DNA from: an uncultured Candidatus Melainabacteria bacterium
Lineage (GTDB): Bacteria; Cyanobacteriota; Vampirovibrionia; Gastranaerophilales; Gastranaerophilaceae
Length of the DNA stretch: 64,000 bases
Direction: 5' to 3'
Assembly: GCA_934691935.1 (NCBI GenBank)
Contig: CAKUTH010000010.1
Span: 29,831-93,830 of the forward strand
Shown: in pieces, positions 33,886 through 43,184 of the stretch
How the letters are laid out: each line of letters starts with the position of its first letter
How positions within the stretch are numbered: position 1 is the stretch's first letter
The notes under the pieces: generated by a model
The model's input: only the letters and a program-made list of their open reading frames with translations
Database searches by the model: none
What the model was told of the DNA's origin: nothing
Program-made: the position numbers and the translations under genes

Positions 33886-34248
33886 TTATTGTTTATCTGC
33901 TTGAGCTAATTTTTTAATTCTGCCCTCATCGATTTTTTTGTCAAACCAATCACCAATTATATAAGAAAACCCCATATCGATAGCACAGACAGCAACTATT
34001 GCTAATCTTACGACAATACCGCATATTGTTAAAAACTTTTGTCGCGGGGCTGGGTTATTCTTCGGAATTATCCTTTCGAAAGAGTCAGCGGATGCTTTTG
34101 CTTCCTTATGGGCTTTTAAGAGCATATAGCCATTAATAAGCACTGAACCTGCGAGAAAAATACTTTTACCCTTGTTTGATTTCTTATACTCTCTGCCATC
34201 AGAGGTTTGAGTTGTATATCCAATTGGATTTAATTTTCTTATTTCCAT
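33886..34248 (-). CDS. Small two-helix membrane protein of unknown function
   Basis: A 120-aa protein. The N-terminus (MEIRKLNPIGYTT) is polar, the first hydrophobic segment lies at about 29-43, a basic loop rich in Lys and Pro follows, and a second segment lies at about 72-98. It ends with a charged helix. The arrangement resembles the other lineage-specific membrane proteins in the window. The Shine-Dalgarno is weak (CAGGT). It sits between flhB and deoC in the same direction but with gaps of about 75-85 nt. Confidence 0.65.
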   Translation of the reverse strand: MEIRKLNPIGYTTQTSDGREYKKSNKGKSIFLAGSVLINGYMLLKAHKEAKASADSFERIIPKNNPAPRQKFLTICGIVVRLAIVAVCAIDMGFSYIIGDWFDKKIDEGRIKKLAQADKQ

Positions 34249-34333
34249 TCAAAGACCTGTTCTTTCATTATTTAACTGTAGTTAGTATAAAATTCGAGCA
34301 TGAAATTTTTTGCTTTATTTTTAACAAAAAAGT

Positions 34334-34987
34334 CTATTTCGTTACAATCTTCACGCCTGAGCTTGTACCCAATCTTTCTGCGCCAGCATTTAGCATATTA
34401 ATTGCAGTTTCTTTATCTCTTATTCCGCCTGATGCTTTAACTTTCAATCCGTATGGATTTACAGTCTTGTACATCAATTCAACGTCCTCAACTTTTGCAC
34501 CAACTCCGCCTTTTACAAAACCTGTTGAAGTTTTTACAAAATCAGCATTTGCCTTAACACAAAGTTCACAAGCAGTCTTTATCTCATCTTTTTCTAACAA
34601 ATCTGTTTCCAAAATAACTTTAAGCGGTTTATATGCACACGCAGATTTTACAGATTTTATATCCTCTACAACAAAATCATAATCTTTATTTTTTATAGCC
34701 GACACATTTATAACCATATCAATCTCATCAGCACCGTCTTGAACAGCTTTTGAGGCTTCAAACGCTTTCACATCAGTTCTATTAGCTCCAAGAGGAAATC
34801 CAACAACCGTAACGACTTTCACATCACTACCTTTCAAATGCTCTTTTGCCAGCTTTACATAAGCTGGATTTATACAAACCCCCAAAAAGTTGTGTTCTTT
34901 CGCTTCGTTAAAAAGTTTTACAAAATCTTCCAACTTTGCATCTTGTTTCAAAAGTGTGTGTTCAATATGTTTGTTCAAATTTTCCAT
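34334..34987 (-). CDS. deoC: Deoxyribose-phosphate aldolase
   Basis: A 217-aa class I aldolase that splits 2-deoxyribose 5-phosphate into glyceraldehyde 3-phosphate and acetaldehyde. Motifs include VGFPLGAN, DEIDMVIN, KVILETDLL, VKTSTGF and the Schiff-base lysine in KVKASGGIRD. The length is normal. The Shine-Dalgarno is GGAGAGG. No other deo genes are adjacent. Confidence 0.95.
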   Translation of the reverse strand: MENLNKHIEHTLLKQDAKLEDFVKLFNEAKEHNFLGVCINPAYVKLAKEHLKGSDVKVVTVVGFPLGANRTDVKAFEASKAVQDGADEIDMVINVSAIKNKDYDFVVEDIKSVKSACAYKPLKVILETDLLEKDEIKTACELCVKANADFVKTSTGFVKGGVGAKVEDVELMYKTVNPYGLKVKASGGIRDKETAINMLNAGAERLGTSSGVKIVTK

Positions 34988-35047
34988 AAGACCCCTCTCC
35001 TGCAGTGCAGTTATCGTTTCTTTTAATAAATAGAGTTATTTTACAAC

Positions 35048-35076
35048 TTGATTATAGCATAAACTTTATCTATAAT
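35048..35076 (+). promoter_or_regulatory. SulP transporter promoter, leaderless layout
   Basis: TTGATT (35048-35053), 17-nt spacer, perfect TATAAT (35071-35076), then exactly 6 nt to the ATG at 35083. No Shine-Dalgarno is present. Confidence 0.75.
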
Positions 35077-35082
35077 AGCGAT

Positions 35083-36690
35083 ATGAACTTAAAAGAAAAA
35101 ATCAATGTTTTTACTGGGGACATTTTAGGCGGACTAAACGCTGGTATAATCACATTGCCACAGGCTTTGGCTTTTGGTGTAGCAACAGGTTTCGGCGCAA
35201 GCGCAGGGATTTGGGGGGCTATAATCCTTTGTTTAATTGTTGGATTTTTCGGCACAAAAACACCAATGATTTCAGGGATAACTGGTCCTGTCGCAATTAT
35301 TGTCGCATCAATCATGCACGCACTTGACAAAGATATAAATTCAGTAATATTTATAATATTTTTGGCAGGAATCTTGCAGGTTGTTCTGTCGCTAACTAAA
35401 TTGCCAGAAATCGTAAAATATGTACCATATCCTGTTATTTCAGGATTTATGAATGGAGTCGGCGTAATAATAATTATTATGCAACTCAACCCATTGCTCG
35501 GACTTGCACCATGCTCAAATACAATAGAAAGCCTTGAAACAATATCAAAATCATTTGCATCACTAAATCCTCAGGCATTCGGACTTGGATTATTAACATT
35601 GGCAATCGTATTTTTATTCCCTAAACGCTGGAACAAGTATATTCCGTCACAAGTTCTTGCACTAATTATTTGCACATTTATTTCTATAAAAATGGGGTTA
35701 AATATTGAAAAAATATCCCAAATTTCTTTATCCATGCCAAAAATCACATTTCCACAAACTAACTTGCACGATTTTATTACATTTTTCCAATACTCTGTAA
35801 TGCTTGCTGTAATTCTTTCAGCAGAAAGTCTTTTAACTGGCTTGGTTTGCACATCTATGACCAAAACCCCAATACCTTCCAAACGTTTACTCGCATCTCA
35901 CGGCATTGGAAATATTTGTTGCGCATTAACAGGAACTTTACCTGGTTCATCTGCGACTATGAGAACAGTAGCCTCTTTAAAAGCAGGGGCAACAACAAGA
36001 TGCGCTACAATCGCGACAGCTATAGTCTTAATTTTATTAATCTTCAAGTTTTCTAACTTTGTAGCAGAAATTCCACTTACGGTTCTTGCAGGAATTTTGA
36101 TAAAAATAGGTTACGACATAATTGATACTAAATTTTTAAAAGTAATAAAACTTGCACCAAAAGACGATTTATACGTTTTGTTGGTAGTATTTTTGCTAAC
36201 AGTATTTTACAACCTCATAGTTGCTGTCGGAGCAGGGATAACCCTTGCTGGACTTCTTTATGCAAAAAGAGTTGCTGACAAAACCAAGCTAGTGGACAAA
36301 ACAACATTTGATAACGATATTATTCAGTTAGAAAAATCTATTGAGCACGATTTTCATCACAAAATCAGAGTTGTGCACATAAGCGGAGCATTTTTCTTTG
36401 GCTCTGCAACGCAAATCATCTCTCAATTTGATGAATTTCTCGGCACAAAATATTTGATATTAGTGTATGACGGATTTGATGCCCTCGACATATCCGCAAT
36501 CTTTGCGCTTGAGGATATCATTTTGCGCCTCAAATCTCAACACATCAAAATTTTAATGGTAATAAACAACAAAGACGTAATAACTCAACTTGAACAACAC
36601 GGAATCACTAATCAAATAAAAGGAATTTACACGTCAGAAGTTGAGGCAATTAACCACGCAAAAGCATTGTTTCAAAAATGGAAAAAATAA
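35083..36690 (+). CDS. SulP family anion transporter with STAS domain
   Basis: A 535-aa SLC26/SulP transporter. About 10-12 transmembrane helices occupy residues 10-400, with the family start FTGDILGGLNAGIITLPQALAFGVATG and the GLxxSxxxxLLxG region. The C-terminal STAS domain (about 430-530) contains VVHISGAFFFGSAT and YDGFDALDISAI. Substrates in the family are sulfate, bicarbonate or other anions; which one applies here is unknown. The ATG at 35083 is dictated by the promoter. It is followed 46 nt later by glmU. Confidence 0.92.
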   Translation: MNLKEKINVFTGDILGGLNAGIITLPQALAFGVATGFGASAGIWGAIILCLIVGFFGTKTPMISGITGPVAIIVASIMHALDKDINSVIFIIFLAGILQVVLSLTKLPEIVKYVPYPVISGFMNGVGVIIIIMQLNPLLGLAPCSNTIESLETISKSFASLNPQAFGLGLLTLAIVFLFPKRWNKYIPSQVLALIICTFISIKMGLNIEKISQISLSMPKITFPQTNLHDFITFFQYSVMLAVILSAESLLTGLVCTSMTKTPIPSKRLLASHGIGNICCALTGTLPGSSATMRTVASLKAGATTRCATIATAIVLILLIFKFSNFVAEIPLTVLAGILIKIGYDIIDTKFLKVIKLAPKDDLYVLLVVFLLTVFYNLIVAVGAGITLAGLLYAKRVADKTKLVDKTTFDNDIIQLEKSIEHDFHHKIRVVHISGAFFFGSATQIISQFDEFLGTKYLILVYDGFDALDISAIFALEDIILRLKSQHIKILMVINNKDVITQLEQHGITNQIKGIYTSEVEAINHAKALFQKWKK

Positions 36691-36736
36691 TTGTGGTAAA
36701 ATAAGAAAAAAAAACAAAATAGCTAAGGAGAGGAAA

Positions 36737-38017
36737 ATGAATAAAGATATTAAAGCGGTAATTCTTGCGGCAGGCAAGGGCACAAGAATGAAATCAAACA
36801 CCCCAAAAGTTTTGCACGAGATTTTCGGCAAACCTTTGTTGGGTTACGTATTAGACAATGTTAAAACTTTGGCGAATGAGGCTTTTGTAATCGTTGGTCA
36901 CCACGCTGAAGAAGTTACAGATTTTGTTGAACACAATTATTCAAGCGCAAAAACCGTTTTGCAATCACCACAATTAGGAACAGGTCATGCTGTTTCAATG
37001 GTATGCCCAGCTTTAGAAAACTTTGACGGACAGGTGATAATCCTTTGCGGTGATACTCCGCTTATTACCGAAAAAACATTGAGAGAATTTGTTGAATACC
37101 ACAACTCAATCAACTCTGATTTAACTGTAATGAGCACGATTTTTGAAAACCCAACAAATTACGGAAGAATTATTAGAGAAAAAGATAATTCTTTAAAATG
37201 TATTGTTGAAGAAAAAGATGCAACACCTGAAGAAAAAGCAGTGAAAGAAGTTAACGCTGGAATCTACTGCCTAAATTGGGCTAAAATTAAACCTGCATTT
37301 TCTCAACTTACAAGTAATAATGCACAAGGCGAATACTACTTAACTGACATTATCGCATGGGGCAAGAAAAATAAACTAAACGTTAACGCATATATTTTAG
37401 AAAATAGCGACGAAATATACGGAATAAATTCACGTCTAAACCTCGCTGAAGCAACAAAAATAATGAATCAAAGAAAACTTCACGATTTAATGGTTGAAGG
37501 CGTTACAATTGTCGATCCGTCATCTACCTGGATTTCTGAGGACACAGAAATCGGCGCAGACACAATTGTTTACCCATCAACATATATTGAAGGTAAAAAC
37601 AAAATCGGCAAAAATTGCAAAATCGGACCTTGCGCACACTTGAGAGGCGGTGTTGAAGTTGAGGACAACTGCAAAATCGGCAATTTCGTAGAAGTTAAAA
37701 AAGCTAAAATCGGCCATAACACAAACGCTGGTCACTTAAGCTACATTGGAGATGCCGAACTTGGTTCTCATATAAACATCGGCGCAGGTACTATTACTGC
37801 AAATTACGACCCGATAAGTAAAAAGAAAAGCAAAACCATTCTAAAAGACAATGTTAAAATAGGCTCAAACACAGTTCTTGTCGCGCCTGTAGAAATTGGA
37901 GAAGGAACAAATGTCGGTGCAGGAAGTGTAATTACAAAAAACATTGGCGAATGGGCTTTGGCAATAACTCGCGCCCCTTTAAGAATTATTGAAGGATGGG
38001 TAACAAAAAGGCGCTAA
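36737..38017 (+). CDS. glmU: Bifunctional GlcNAc-1-P uridyltransferase / glucosamine-1-P acetyltransferase
   Basis: A 426-aa GlmU that makes UDP-GlcNAc for cell-wall synthesis. The N-terminal pyrophosphorylase domain has AVILAAGKGTRMKS and LCGDTPLI. The C-terminal left-handed beta helix has hexapeptide repeats (for example IGADTIV, IGKNCKIG) and the acetyltransferase site NFVEVKKAKIGHNTNAGHLSYIGDAELG. It is about 30 residues shorter than E. coli GlmU at the C-terminus. Shine-Dalgarno AAGGAGAGG lies before the ATG. Confidence 0.95.
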   Translation: MNKDIKAVILAAGKGTRMKSNTPKVLHEIFGKPLLGYVLDNVKTLANEAFVIVGHHAEEVTDFVEHNYSSAKTVLQSPQLGTGHAVSMVCPALENFDGQVIILCGDTPLITEKTLREFVEYHNSINSDLTVMSTIFENPTNYGRIIREKDNSLKCIVEEKDATPEEKAVKEVNAGIYCLNWAKIKPAFSQLTSNNAQGEYYLTDIIAWGKKNKLNVNAYILENSDEIYGINSRLNLAEATKIMNQRKLHDLMVEGVTIVDPSSTWISEDTEIGADTIVYPSTYIEGKNKIGKNCKIGPCAHLRGGVEVEDNCKIGNFVEVKKAKIGHNTNAGHLSYIGDAELGSHINIGAGTITANYDPISKKKSKTILKDNVKIGSNTVLVAPVEIGEGTNVGAGSVITKNIGEWALAITRAPLRIIEGWVTKRR

Positions 38018-38021
38018 GTAT

Positions 38022-39425
38022 ATGAGTCACAAAAAACTAAAATGGACAATGTTTGTAATCACAGCTGTTGGCAATTTCATTGCCATGCTTGATTCTACAA
38101 CTGTTAATCTGGCTCTTTACCCTATGTCACGTGACTTGCACGTAACTATGAGCCAAATTCAATGGGTAATGATTGCTTACATGCTCATTTTGACGGTATT
38201 TTTACCATTTTTTGGAAAACTTGGCGATATCTTTCCAAAAAACAAGCTCTACGCAACAGGTTTCGCCGTTTTTGCACTGGGTGCATTTTTAAGTACAACA
38301 GCTGGAAATTTCAATTCTCTCGTTGCATTTAGATGCTTAGAAGCCCTCGGTGCTTCAATTATGTTATCGAATGCGCAAGCAATAATTGCAACGATTTTTA
38401 AAAGTGTCAAACGAGGCAAAGCCCTTGGTTTAAATGGTTGCATAGTCGCAATTGGCGGGATGAGCGGGCCTGCAATCGGCGGGATACTAATCCATTATTT
38501 TGGCTGGCATGCAATCTTTTATCCGAGTGTGTTTGTAGGGCTAATAGGCGCATATTATGCTCTGAAATTATTACCGCGCAACACAAAAAACAATATAAAA
38601 AATTTCAAATTCGATTATAAAGGATTTTTGTATTTTACAGTCAGTTTGTTTACGCTATTATTAGCGATTTCAGAAGGTCACAGCTGGGGTTGGAACTCTT
38701 TGAGAATAATCATTTTAGGCGCAATCACTTTGGTTTTTGGCGGACTGTTTTATTTCAGAGACCACAAGATAAATTACCCGTTGATAAATTTTGCGCTGTT
38801 CAAGATAAAACCATTCACATTCGGCAATTTAGCCGTAATGACATCATATATGGCAATGTACACAAACAGCATTTTGCTCCCATTTTTCCTGCAAGAAATT
38901 TTAAAACATAACGCGCTTGTTACGGGACTTTTAATTTTGCCATATTCACTAACACTTTCAGTAACCGCGCCTATCGCTGGCAGATTATCTGGCAAATACG
39001 GTAGCAGACAACTCACAATCGCAGGTCCTGCAATTTATTGCGTTGCGCTACTGATGTTTACACTGCTAAGCAAAAATGCTCCAATGTGGCAAATCGTTGT
39101 AGCATCAGGGATTATGGGAATAGGAAACGGTTTGTTCCAATCTCCTTCCAACAACGCGATTATGACCAGTGTAAAAAAGGAAGAACTCGGGATTGCATCT
39201 GGAATCTTGGCGTTGGCTCGAAACCTTGGCAACATCTTGGGGGTTGCTGTTACAATCACGTTATTTGAGACCTTCAGAAACATTTTCTTGGAACACGGCA
39301 ATGTTTACGAAACAGCATTTTTAACTTCATATAGAACAACAATGTGTTTCGGTATAATTTTTGGGCTTATATGTTTGACTTTCGCCTACATTGCTTACAA
39401 ACCTAAACAATCTATTGAAAAATAA
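38022..39425 (+). CDS. MFS multidrug exporter, DHA2 (EmrB/QacA) type
   Basis: A 467-aa transporter with 14 predicted transmembrane helices. Family marks are the DSTTVNLALYPMSRDL start (motif D1) and FFGKLGDIFPKNK (motif A). DHA2 proteins expel drugs or other amphiphiles with proton entry. No regulator or membrane-fusion partner is adjacent. It begins 4 nt after glmU and is probably cotranscribed with it. Confidence 0.88.
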   Translation: MSHKKLKWTMFVITAVGNFIAMLDSTTVNLALYPMSRDLHVTMSQIQWVMIAYMLILTVFLPFFGKLGDIFPKNKLYATGFAVFALGAFLSTTAGNFNSLVAFRCLEALGASIMLSNAQAIIATIFKSVKRGKALGLNGCIVAIGGMSGPAIGGILIHYFGWHAIFYPSVFVGLIGAYYALKLLPRNTKNNIKNFKFDYKGFLYFTVSLFTLLLAISEGHSWGWNSLRIIILGAITLVFGGLFYFRDHKINYPLINFALFKIKPFTFGNLAVMTSYMAMYTNSILLPFFLQEILKHNALVTGLLILPYSLTLSVTAPIAGRLSGKYGSRQLTIAGPAIYCVALLMFTLLSKNAPMWQIVVASGIMGIGNGLFQSPSNNAIMTSVKKEELGIASGILALARNLGNILGVAVTITLFETFRNIFLEHGNVYETAFLTSYRTTMCFGIIFGLICLTFAYIAYKPKQSIEK

Positions 39426-39477
39426 TATTTCTCGTTGTAATATTTAAGTGTACAATTTACACCATAAAAGAGGAAAT

Positions 39478-41277
39478 ATGACACATACAAACGAAAATAT
39501 TAGAAATATCGCAATTATTGCCCACGTTGACCACGGTAAAACTACCCTTGTTGACTGTTTGTTAAAACAAGCAGGGGCTTTTAGAAAAAATCAACAAGTG
39601 CAAGAACGCGTATTGGATAGCAACGATTTGGAAAGAGAACGCGGAATCACTATTCTTTCTAAAAACATTTCAATTAATTACAAAGACACAAAAATCAACG
39701 TTATCGACACCCCTGGTCACGCAGACTTCGGTGGTGAAGTAGAGCGTGTGTTAGGCATGGTAGACGGCGCATTGTTAATCGTTGACGCCGCAGAAGGTCC
39801 TATGCCTCAAACAAGATTTGTGCTTTCAAAAGCGCTGGAATTAGGATTAAAAATTATTGTTGTTATCAACAAAATTGACAAACCTGCAGGAGAGCCTTTG
39901 ACTGCACTGGACAAAGTATTTGATTTGTTCACAGAACTAACAGATAGAGAAGATTTAATCGACTTCCCATTCATTTTTGCAAGCAGTTTGAACGGTTTTG
40001 CAATCAAAGATTTGGACGACGAAAGAAAAGATATGGTTCCGTTATTGGATTGTATTTTGGAAAACATCAAACCGCCAAAAGGTGATGCTGAAAAACCTTT
40101 CCAATTCCGTGCAACAACACTTGACTACAACGAATACGTTGGCAGAATTGTTATCGGACGTATTGAAAACGGTAAAGTTAAATCTCAAGAACAAGTTTGC
40201 GTAGTTCACGCTGACGGAAGCCAAGAAAAAGGTAAAATCACAAAACTTTTCGGTTTCCACGATTTAGGAAGAACTGAAATTGAAGAAGCATACGCAGGCG
40301 ATATTGTTGGTATCGCGGGATTTTCTGATATACAAATCGGAGAAAGCATTTGTTCATTGGCTAATCCTCAACCGTTGCCTTTGATTAAGGTCGACGAGCC
40401 GACTTTGCAAATGAACTTTTCTGTAAACGATAGTCCGTTTGCTGGCACAGAAGGAAAATTTGTTACTTCTCGCCAATTAAGAAAAAGACTTTACGATGAA
40501 CTTGAAAAAAACGTAAGTTTGAGAGTTGAAGATACTGATTCAACTGATGTGTTCAGAGTTTCAGGCAGAGGTGAACTTCACTTAGGCATATTAATTGAAA
40601 CAATGCGCCGTGAAGGTTATGAATTTCAAGTATCTAAACCTGAGGTTATTTATAAATCAATTAATGGACAACATTGCGAACCTTTTGAAAACTTAATCAT
40701 TGACGTTCCAGAAGGTTGTGCAGGTAGTTGCATTGACAGACTTTCTGGCAGAAAAGCAGAAATGAAAGAAATGAACAACGCCAAAGGCAGAACTACAATG
40801 ACATTCCACATTCCTGCTCGTGGTTTGATTGGTTTCAGAAGCGAATTTATCAGGATGACACGTGGCGAAGGTATTATGTATCATACATATTTGGAATACA
40901 GACCTTATGCTGGCGATATTCCTCGTCAAAGAAACGGTTCTATCATAGCTCACGAACAAGGTGAAGCTATTCCTTACGCATTGGCTCAATACGAAGATCG
41001 TGGCGTGTTCTTTGTTACACCTAAAACAAAAGTCTACCGTGGAATGATTATCGGAGAATGCAACAAACCACAAGACATCGTAGTTAATATCTGCAAAACA
41101 AAGAAATTAACAAACATGCGTAGCGCAACAGCCGACGTAATGGTAACGTTACAAGCGCATAAGGAAATGTCTTTGGAAGAATGTATGGAATACATCGGTG
41201 ATGATGAATTAGTTGAAATCACACCAGAAAACGTTAGAATCAGAAAAGCTGATTTAACAAGAAAAATATATAACTAA
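39478..41277 (+). CDS. typA: Translational GTPase TypA/BipA
   Basis: A 599-aa EF-G-like GTPase. The G domain has AHVDHGKTTL, the switch string RERGITIL, DTPGHADFGGEVER and NKIDKP. Domains II, III and V and the TypA-specific C-terminal domain (RGLIGFRSEF; GEAIPYALAQYEDRG; LTNMRSA) follow. It assists ribosome assembly and stress adaptation. The start at 39478 follows AAGAGGAAAT. A terminator lies after the stop. Confidence 0.95.
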   Translation: MTHTNENIRNIAIIAHVDHGKTTLVDCLLKQAGAFRKNQQVQERVLDSNDLERERGITILSKNISINYKDTKINVIDTPGHADFGGEVERVLGMVDGALLIVDAAEGPMPQTRFVLSKALELGLKIIVVINKIDKPAGEPLTALDKVFDLFTELTDREDLIDFPFIFASSLNGFAIKDLDDERKDMVPLLDCILENIKPPKGDAEKPFQFRATTLDYNEYVGRIVIGRIENGKVKSQEQVCVVHADGSQEKGKITKLFGFHDLGRTEIEEAYAGDIVGIAGFSDIQIGESICSLANPQPLPLIKVDEPTLQMNFSVNDSPFAGTEGKFVTSRQLRKRLYDELEKNVSLRVEDTDSTDVFRVSGRGELHLGILIETMRREGYEFQVSKPEVIYKSINGQHCEPFENLIIDVPEGCAGSCIDRLSGRKAEMKEMNNAKGRTTMTFHIPARGLIGFRSEFIRMTRGEGIMYHTYLEYRPYAGDIPRQRNGSIIAHEQGEAIPYALAQYEDRGVFFVTPKTKVYRGMIIGECNKPQDIVVNICKTKKLTNMRSATADVMVTLQAHKEMSLEECMEYIGDDELVEITPENVRIRKADLTRKIYN

Positions 41278-41289
41278 AACTATAAGATT

Positions 41290-41320
41290 AAAAAGCCTCT
41301 CTTGATTGAGAGGCTTTTTT
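41290..41320. terminator. Bidirectional terminator between typA and the pilin-like gene
   Basis: Stem AAAAGCCTCTC / GAGAGGCTTTT with loop TTGATTG and T-runs in both directions; it ends both convergent genes. Confidence 0.9.
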
Positions 41321-41323
41321 GTA

Positions 41324-42469
41324 CTACCAAAGCCAACCATTATATTTACTATCACTGTCCTTGTTTAAAAGTATCGTTCTTGGCAACCTTCCGCCTTTTT
41401 GCGAAATTGATGCGTATTCATCAGTAAGACGCAACTTGTCATTTTTTTGAACTAATGTTAAAAAGAACACATCATACCCCCATTTGTTCGGACCTTTTTT
41501 GCCATTAACATCAAGAATAAAAAACAAACTATAAGGTGAATTACTATATGGAATCTGTGCAAACATTAATATTGCACCATCTGGTAAAAGAAAAGCTAAA
41601 GAATAAACCTGAGCTGCATCATAACTAACAGTATCATTAACAGCAACACCACCATCTTTTAAAACCTGTTCTCTTTTTGGATATGAAATACCAGACTTAC
41701 TTATTTGTGTAAGTTTTAGTTTATTTATCAATCCCTGCTTAAGTGCTGAGCAATCAGCATCTACTGATTTATAACAGGTATTATTTGGACTAGTTGCCGT
41801 AGGACAAATACTTAATTTTAAATAACAATCATTGATATTTTCTTCTAATTGTAAATAATCAATCGTATTATTTAAAACTGAATATTCCTTTTTAAACGCA
41901 ACCTCGAAGGTTTTCATTTGAAATTTATGAATAATTGATGGTAAAGTCAACGCCACAACTACACCGATAATGCCAAGGGTGATTAAAACTTCTGCCAAAG
42001 TAAAGGCGATTTTTCGTTTACCGTCGCAAGTGTCTACGTGCGTAGCACCTTCTGCGAGAGTAAACGCTACGCGTTTACGTAATCTTGAAATAGATCGCGC
42101 AATTAATGCGCGATGACATGTGTTGAAAAAATTAAACGAATATCTGTCATCGCGGACACAGTTCCGCGATCTAACATCACATTTATCAGGCATTTGAGAC
42201 CCTGAAACAAGTTCAGGGTGACGATACTTGTCATTACGAGCAATCGTAGATTGCGTAGTAATCTCATTAATATTCAACGACTTTGCGATTGCGACGTCCT
42301 CACTTCGTTCGTCCTCGCAATGACATGCTTTTTTAATGGCGAGGGGAAAGTTACGTAAATTCTTACTAACTTCCTTACTTCCTAACTTACTTACGTTCTT
42401 AGAGCTTAAAGCCCCCCCCCCCCATTGGGTTGTAATCTTTGCTACACAAGGGTTTTGACCATTATCCAT
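41324..42469 (-). CDS. Type IV pilin-like (pseudopilin) protein with a long repeat-containing leader, phase-ON
   Basis: The frame starts at ATG 42469 with AGGAGA 7 nt upstream and is open for 381 codons. Residues 11-19 (CVAKITTQW) and the following GGG match the leader of the pilin-like gene at 13500. The G-tract here has 12 G, which keeps the ATG in frame. About 95 residues of translated palindromic repeats follow (for example CHCEDERSEDVAI and RHPELVSGSQ), then two FTLAE copies and the prepilin motif AFTLAEVLITLGIIGVV. The mature part has four Cys in its first half and the DVNGKKGPNKWGYDVF motif. A prepilin leader of about 150 residues is far longer than usual (under 30), so whether it is secreted is unclear. 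Confidence 0.75.
   Translation of the reverse strand: MDNGQNPCVAKITTQWGGGALSSKNVSKLGSKEVSKNLRNFPLAIKKACHCEDERSEDVAIAKSLNINEITTQSTIARNDKYRHPELVSGSQMPDKCDVRSRNCVRDDRYSFNFFNTCHRALIARSISRLRKRVAFTLAEGATHVDTCDGKRKIAFTLAEVLITLGIIGVVVALTLPSIIHKFQMKTFEVAFKKEYSVLNNTIDYLQLEENINDCYLKLSICPTATSPNNTCYKSVDADCSALKQGLINKLKLTQISKSGISYPKREQVLKDGGVAVNDTVSYDAAQVYSLAFLLPDGAILMFAQIPYSNSPYSLFFILDVNGKKGPNKWGYDVFFLTLVQKNDKLRLTDEYASISQKGGRLPRTILLNKDSDSKYNGWLW
42093..42171. repeat. Bipartite REP-like palindrome pair (copy B)
   Basis: GATCGCGC..GCGCGATGACA (42093-42118) and TGTCATCGCGGA..TCCGCGATC (42145-42171), inverted to each other and about 26 nt apart, the same design as 14470-14548. Here the element is read in frame inside the pilin leader. 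Confidence 0.8.
42197..42325. repeat. Cluster of three further palindromic repeats in the pilin leader
   Basis: ACCCTGAA..TTCAGGGT (about 42199-42218); ATTACGAGCAATC..GATTGCGTAGTAAT (about 42232-42263); and a GCGACGTCCTC..CGTCCTCGC element ending in GCAATGACA (about 42282-42325). Their translations (HPELVSGSQ, CHCEDERSEDVAIA) are typical of repeats that have entered a coding frame. Confidence 0.7.
42412..42423 (-). repeat. Homopolymeric tract, G12 on the coding strand
   Basis: Twelve consecutive C on the plus strand within codons 16-20 of the pilin-like gene. At this length the ATG with its Shine-Dalgarno is in frame with the pilin. The paralogous tract at 14318-14327 has ten. Confidence 0.9.
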
Positions 42470-42485
42470 ACTTGTTTCTCCTATT

Positions 42486-43184
42486 CTAAACTCTCGCACT
42501 TTCTTTTTCCGCCAAAGAATTTTTGTAATCCGCATACTGCGCAATTTGGTTACACCATTCACGCATAATTTCCTCATCAGACAATTTATAAGAAATTGGT
42601 TTACCCACATGCAAATGTACATTACGTCTTGTAAATGGCTTTAATTTCGGGTATCCGTCAAACCCTGCAATTGCAACAGGCACAATATCCGCCTTCGCAT
42701 TTTTAGCAATTACGATAAACCCTTTTTTTAATTCACCAAGGTCTGAACCATACGGTCTAATTCCACCTTGCGGGAAAACACCAAGCGACCAGCTTGTTGA
42801 AAGAATATCTTTAACAGTTTTAAATGTTGCGATTTCTGGTTTTGACCTATCAACAGCAAATGCTCCTAAGCGTTTTACCAACCACTCAAATTTGTCGCCT
42901 TTTTGAAATAATTCTTTTTTAGCCATATAAGCAATCGGTCTGTTACAAGCCATTGTAACCATTGGCGGGTCAAAATGCGACACATGGTTTGCGGTATAAA
43001 TAAATTTTCCGCTCTTTGCTTTAGTTGGCAGATTTTCACGTCCTGTTATTTTATAATTATAAAATATTTTCATAAACGGCACAACTACAACATACAGAAA
43101 ACTATAATAAAATAAAGTTCTGAAAAAATTGTATTCTCTAGGATACCTGCGATTGTAATTTCTTTCTTTATTTGGCATTCTCAA
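42486..43184 (-). CDS. Lysophospholipid acyltransferase, PlsC family (second copy)
   Basis: A 232-aa LPLAT protein with the acyl-acceptor motif NHVSHFDPP (HxxxxD), but block III reads FPQGGIRPYG instead of the usual FPEGTRS, so substrate or rate may differ. An N-terminal membrane helix is likely near residues 20-40. It overlaps the upstream plsC-like gene by 17 nt. The Shine-Dalgarno of the pilin-like gene begins just after its stop. PlsC makes phosphatidic acid from 1-acyl-glycerol 3-phosphate. Confidence 0.85.
   Translation of the reverse strand: MRMPNKERNYNRRYPREYNFFRTLFYYSFLYVVVVPFMKIFYNYKITGRENLPTKAKSGKFIYTANHVSHFDPPMVTMACNRPIAYMAKKELFQKGDKFEWLVKRLGAFAVDRSKPEIATFKTVKDILSTSWSLGVFPQGGIRPYGSDLGELKKGFIVIAKNAKADIVPVAIAGFDGYPKLKPFTRRNVHLHVGKPISYKLSDEEIMREWCNQIAQYADYKNSLAEKESARV

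Noticed and set aside
39441..39477. Hairpin GTGTA/TACAC before typA as a riboswitch or attenuator
   Set aside because: Only 5 bp, no T-run, no alternative pairing visible; a normal Shine-Dalgarno follows.
42470..42622. Upstream extension of the second pilin-like gene by 51 codons
   Set aside because: It overlaps the 3' end of plsC in another frame; the ATG at 42469 has AGGAGA at good distance and its peptide matches the paralogous leader.
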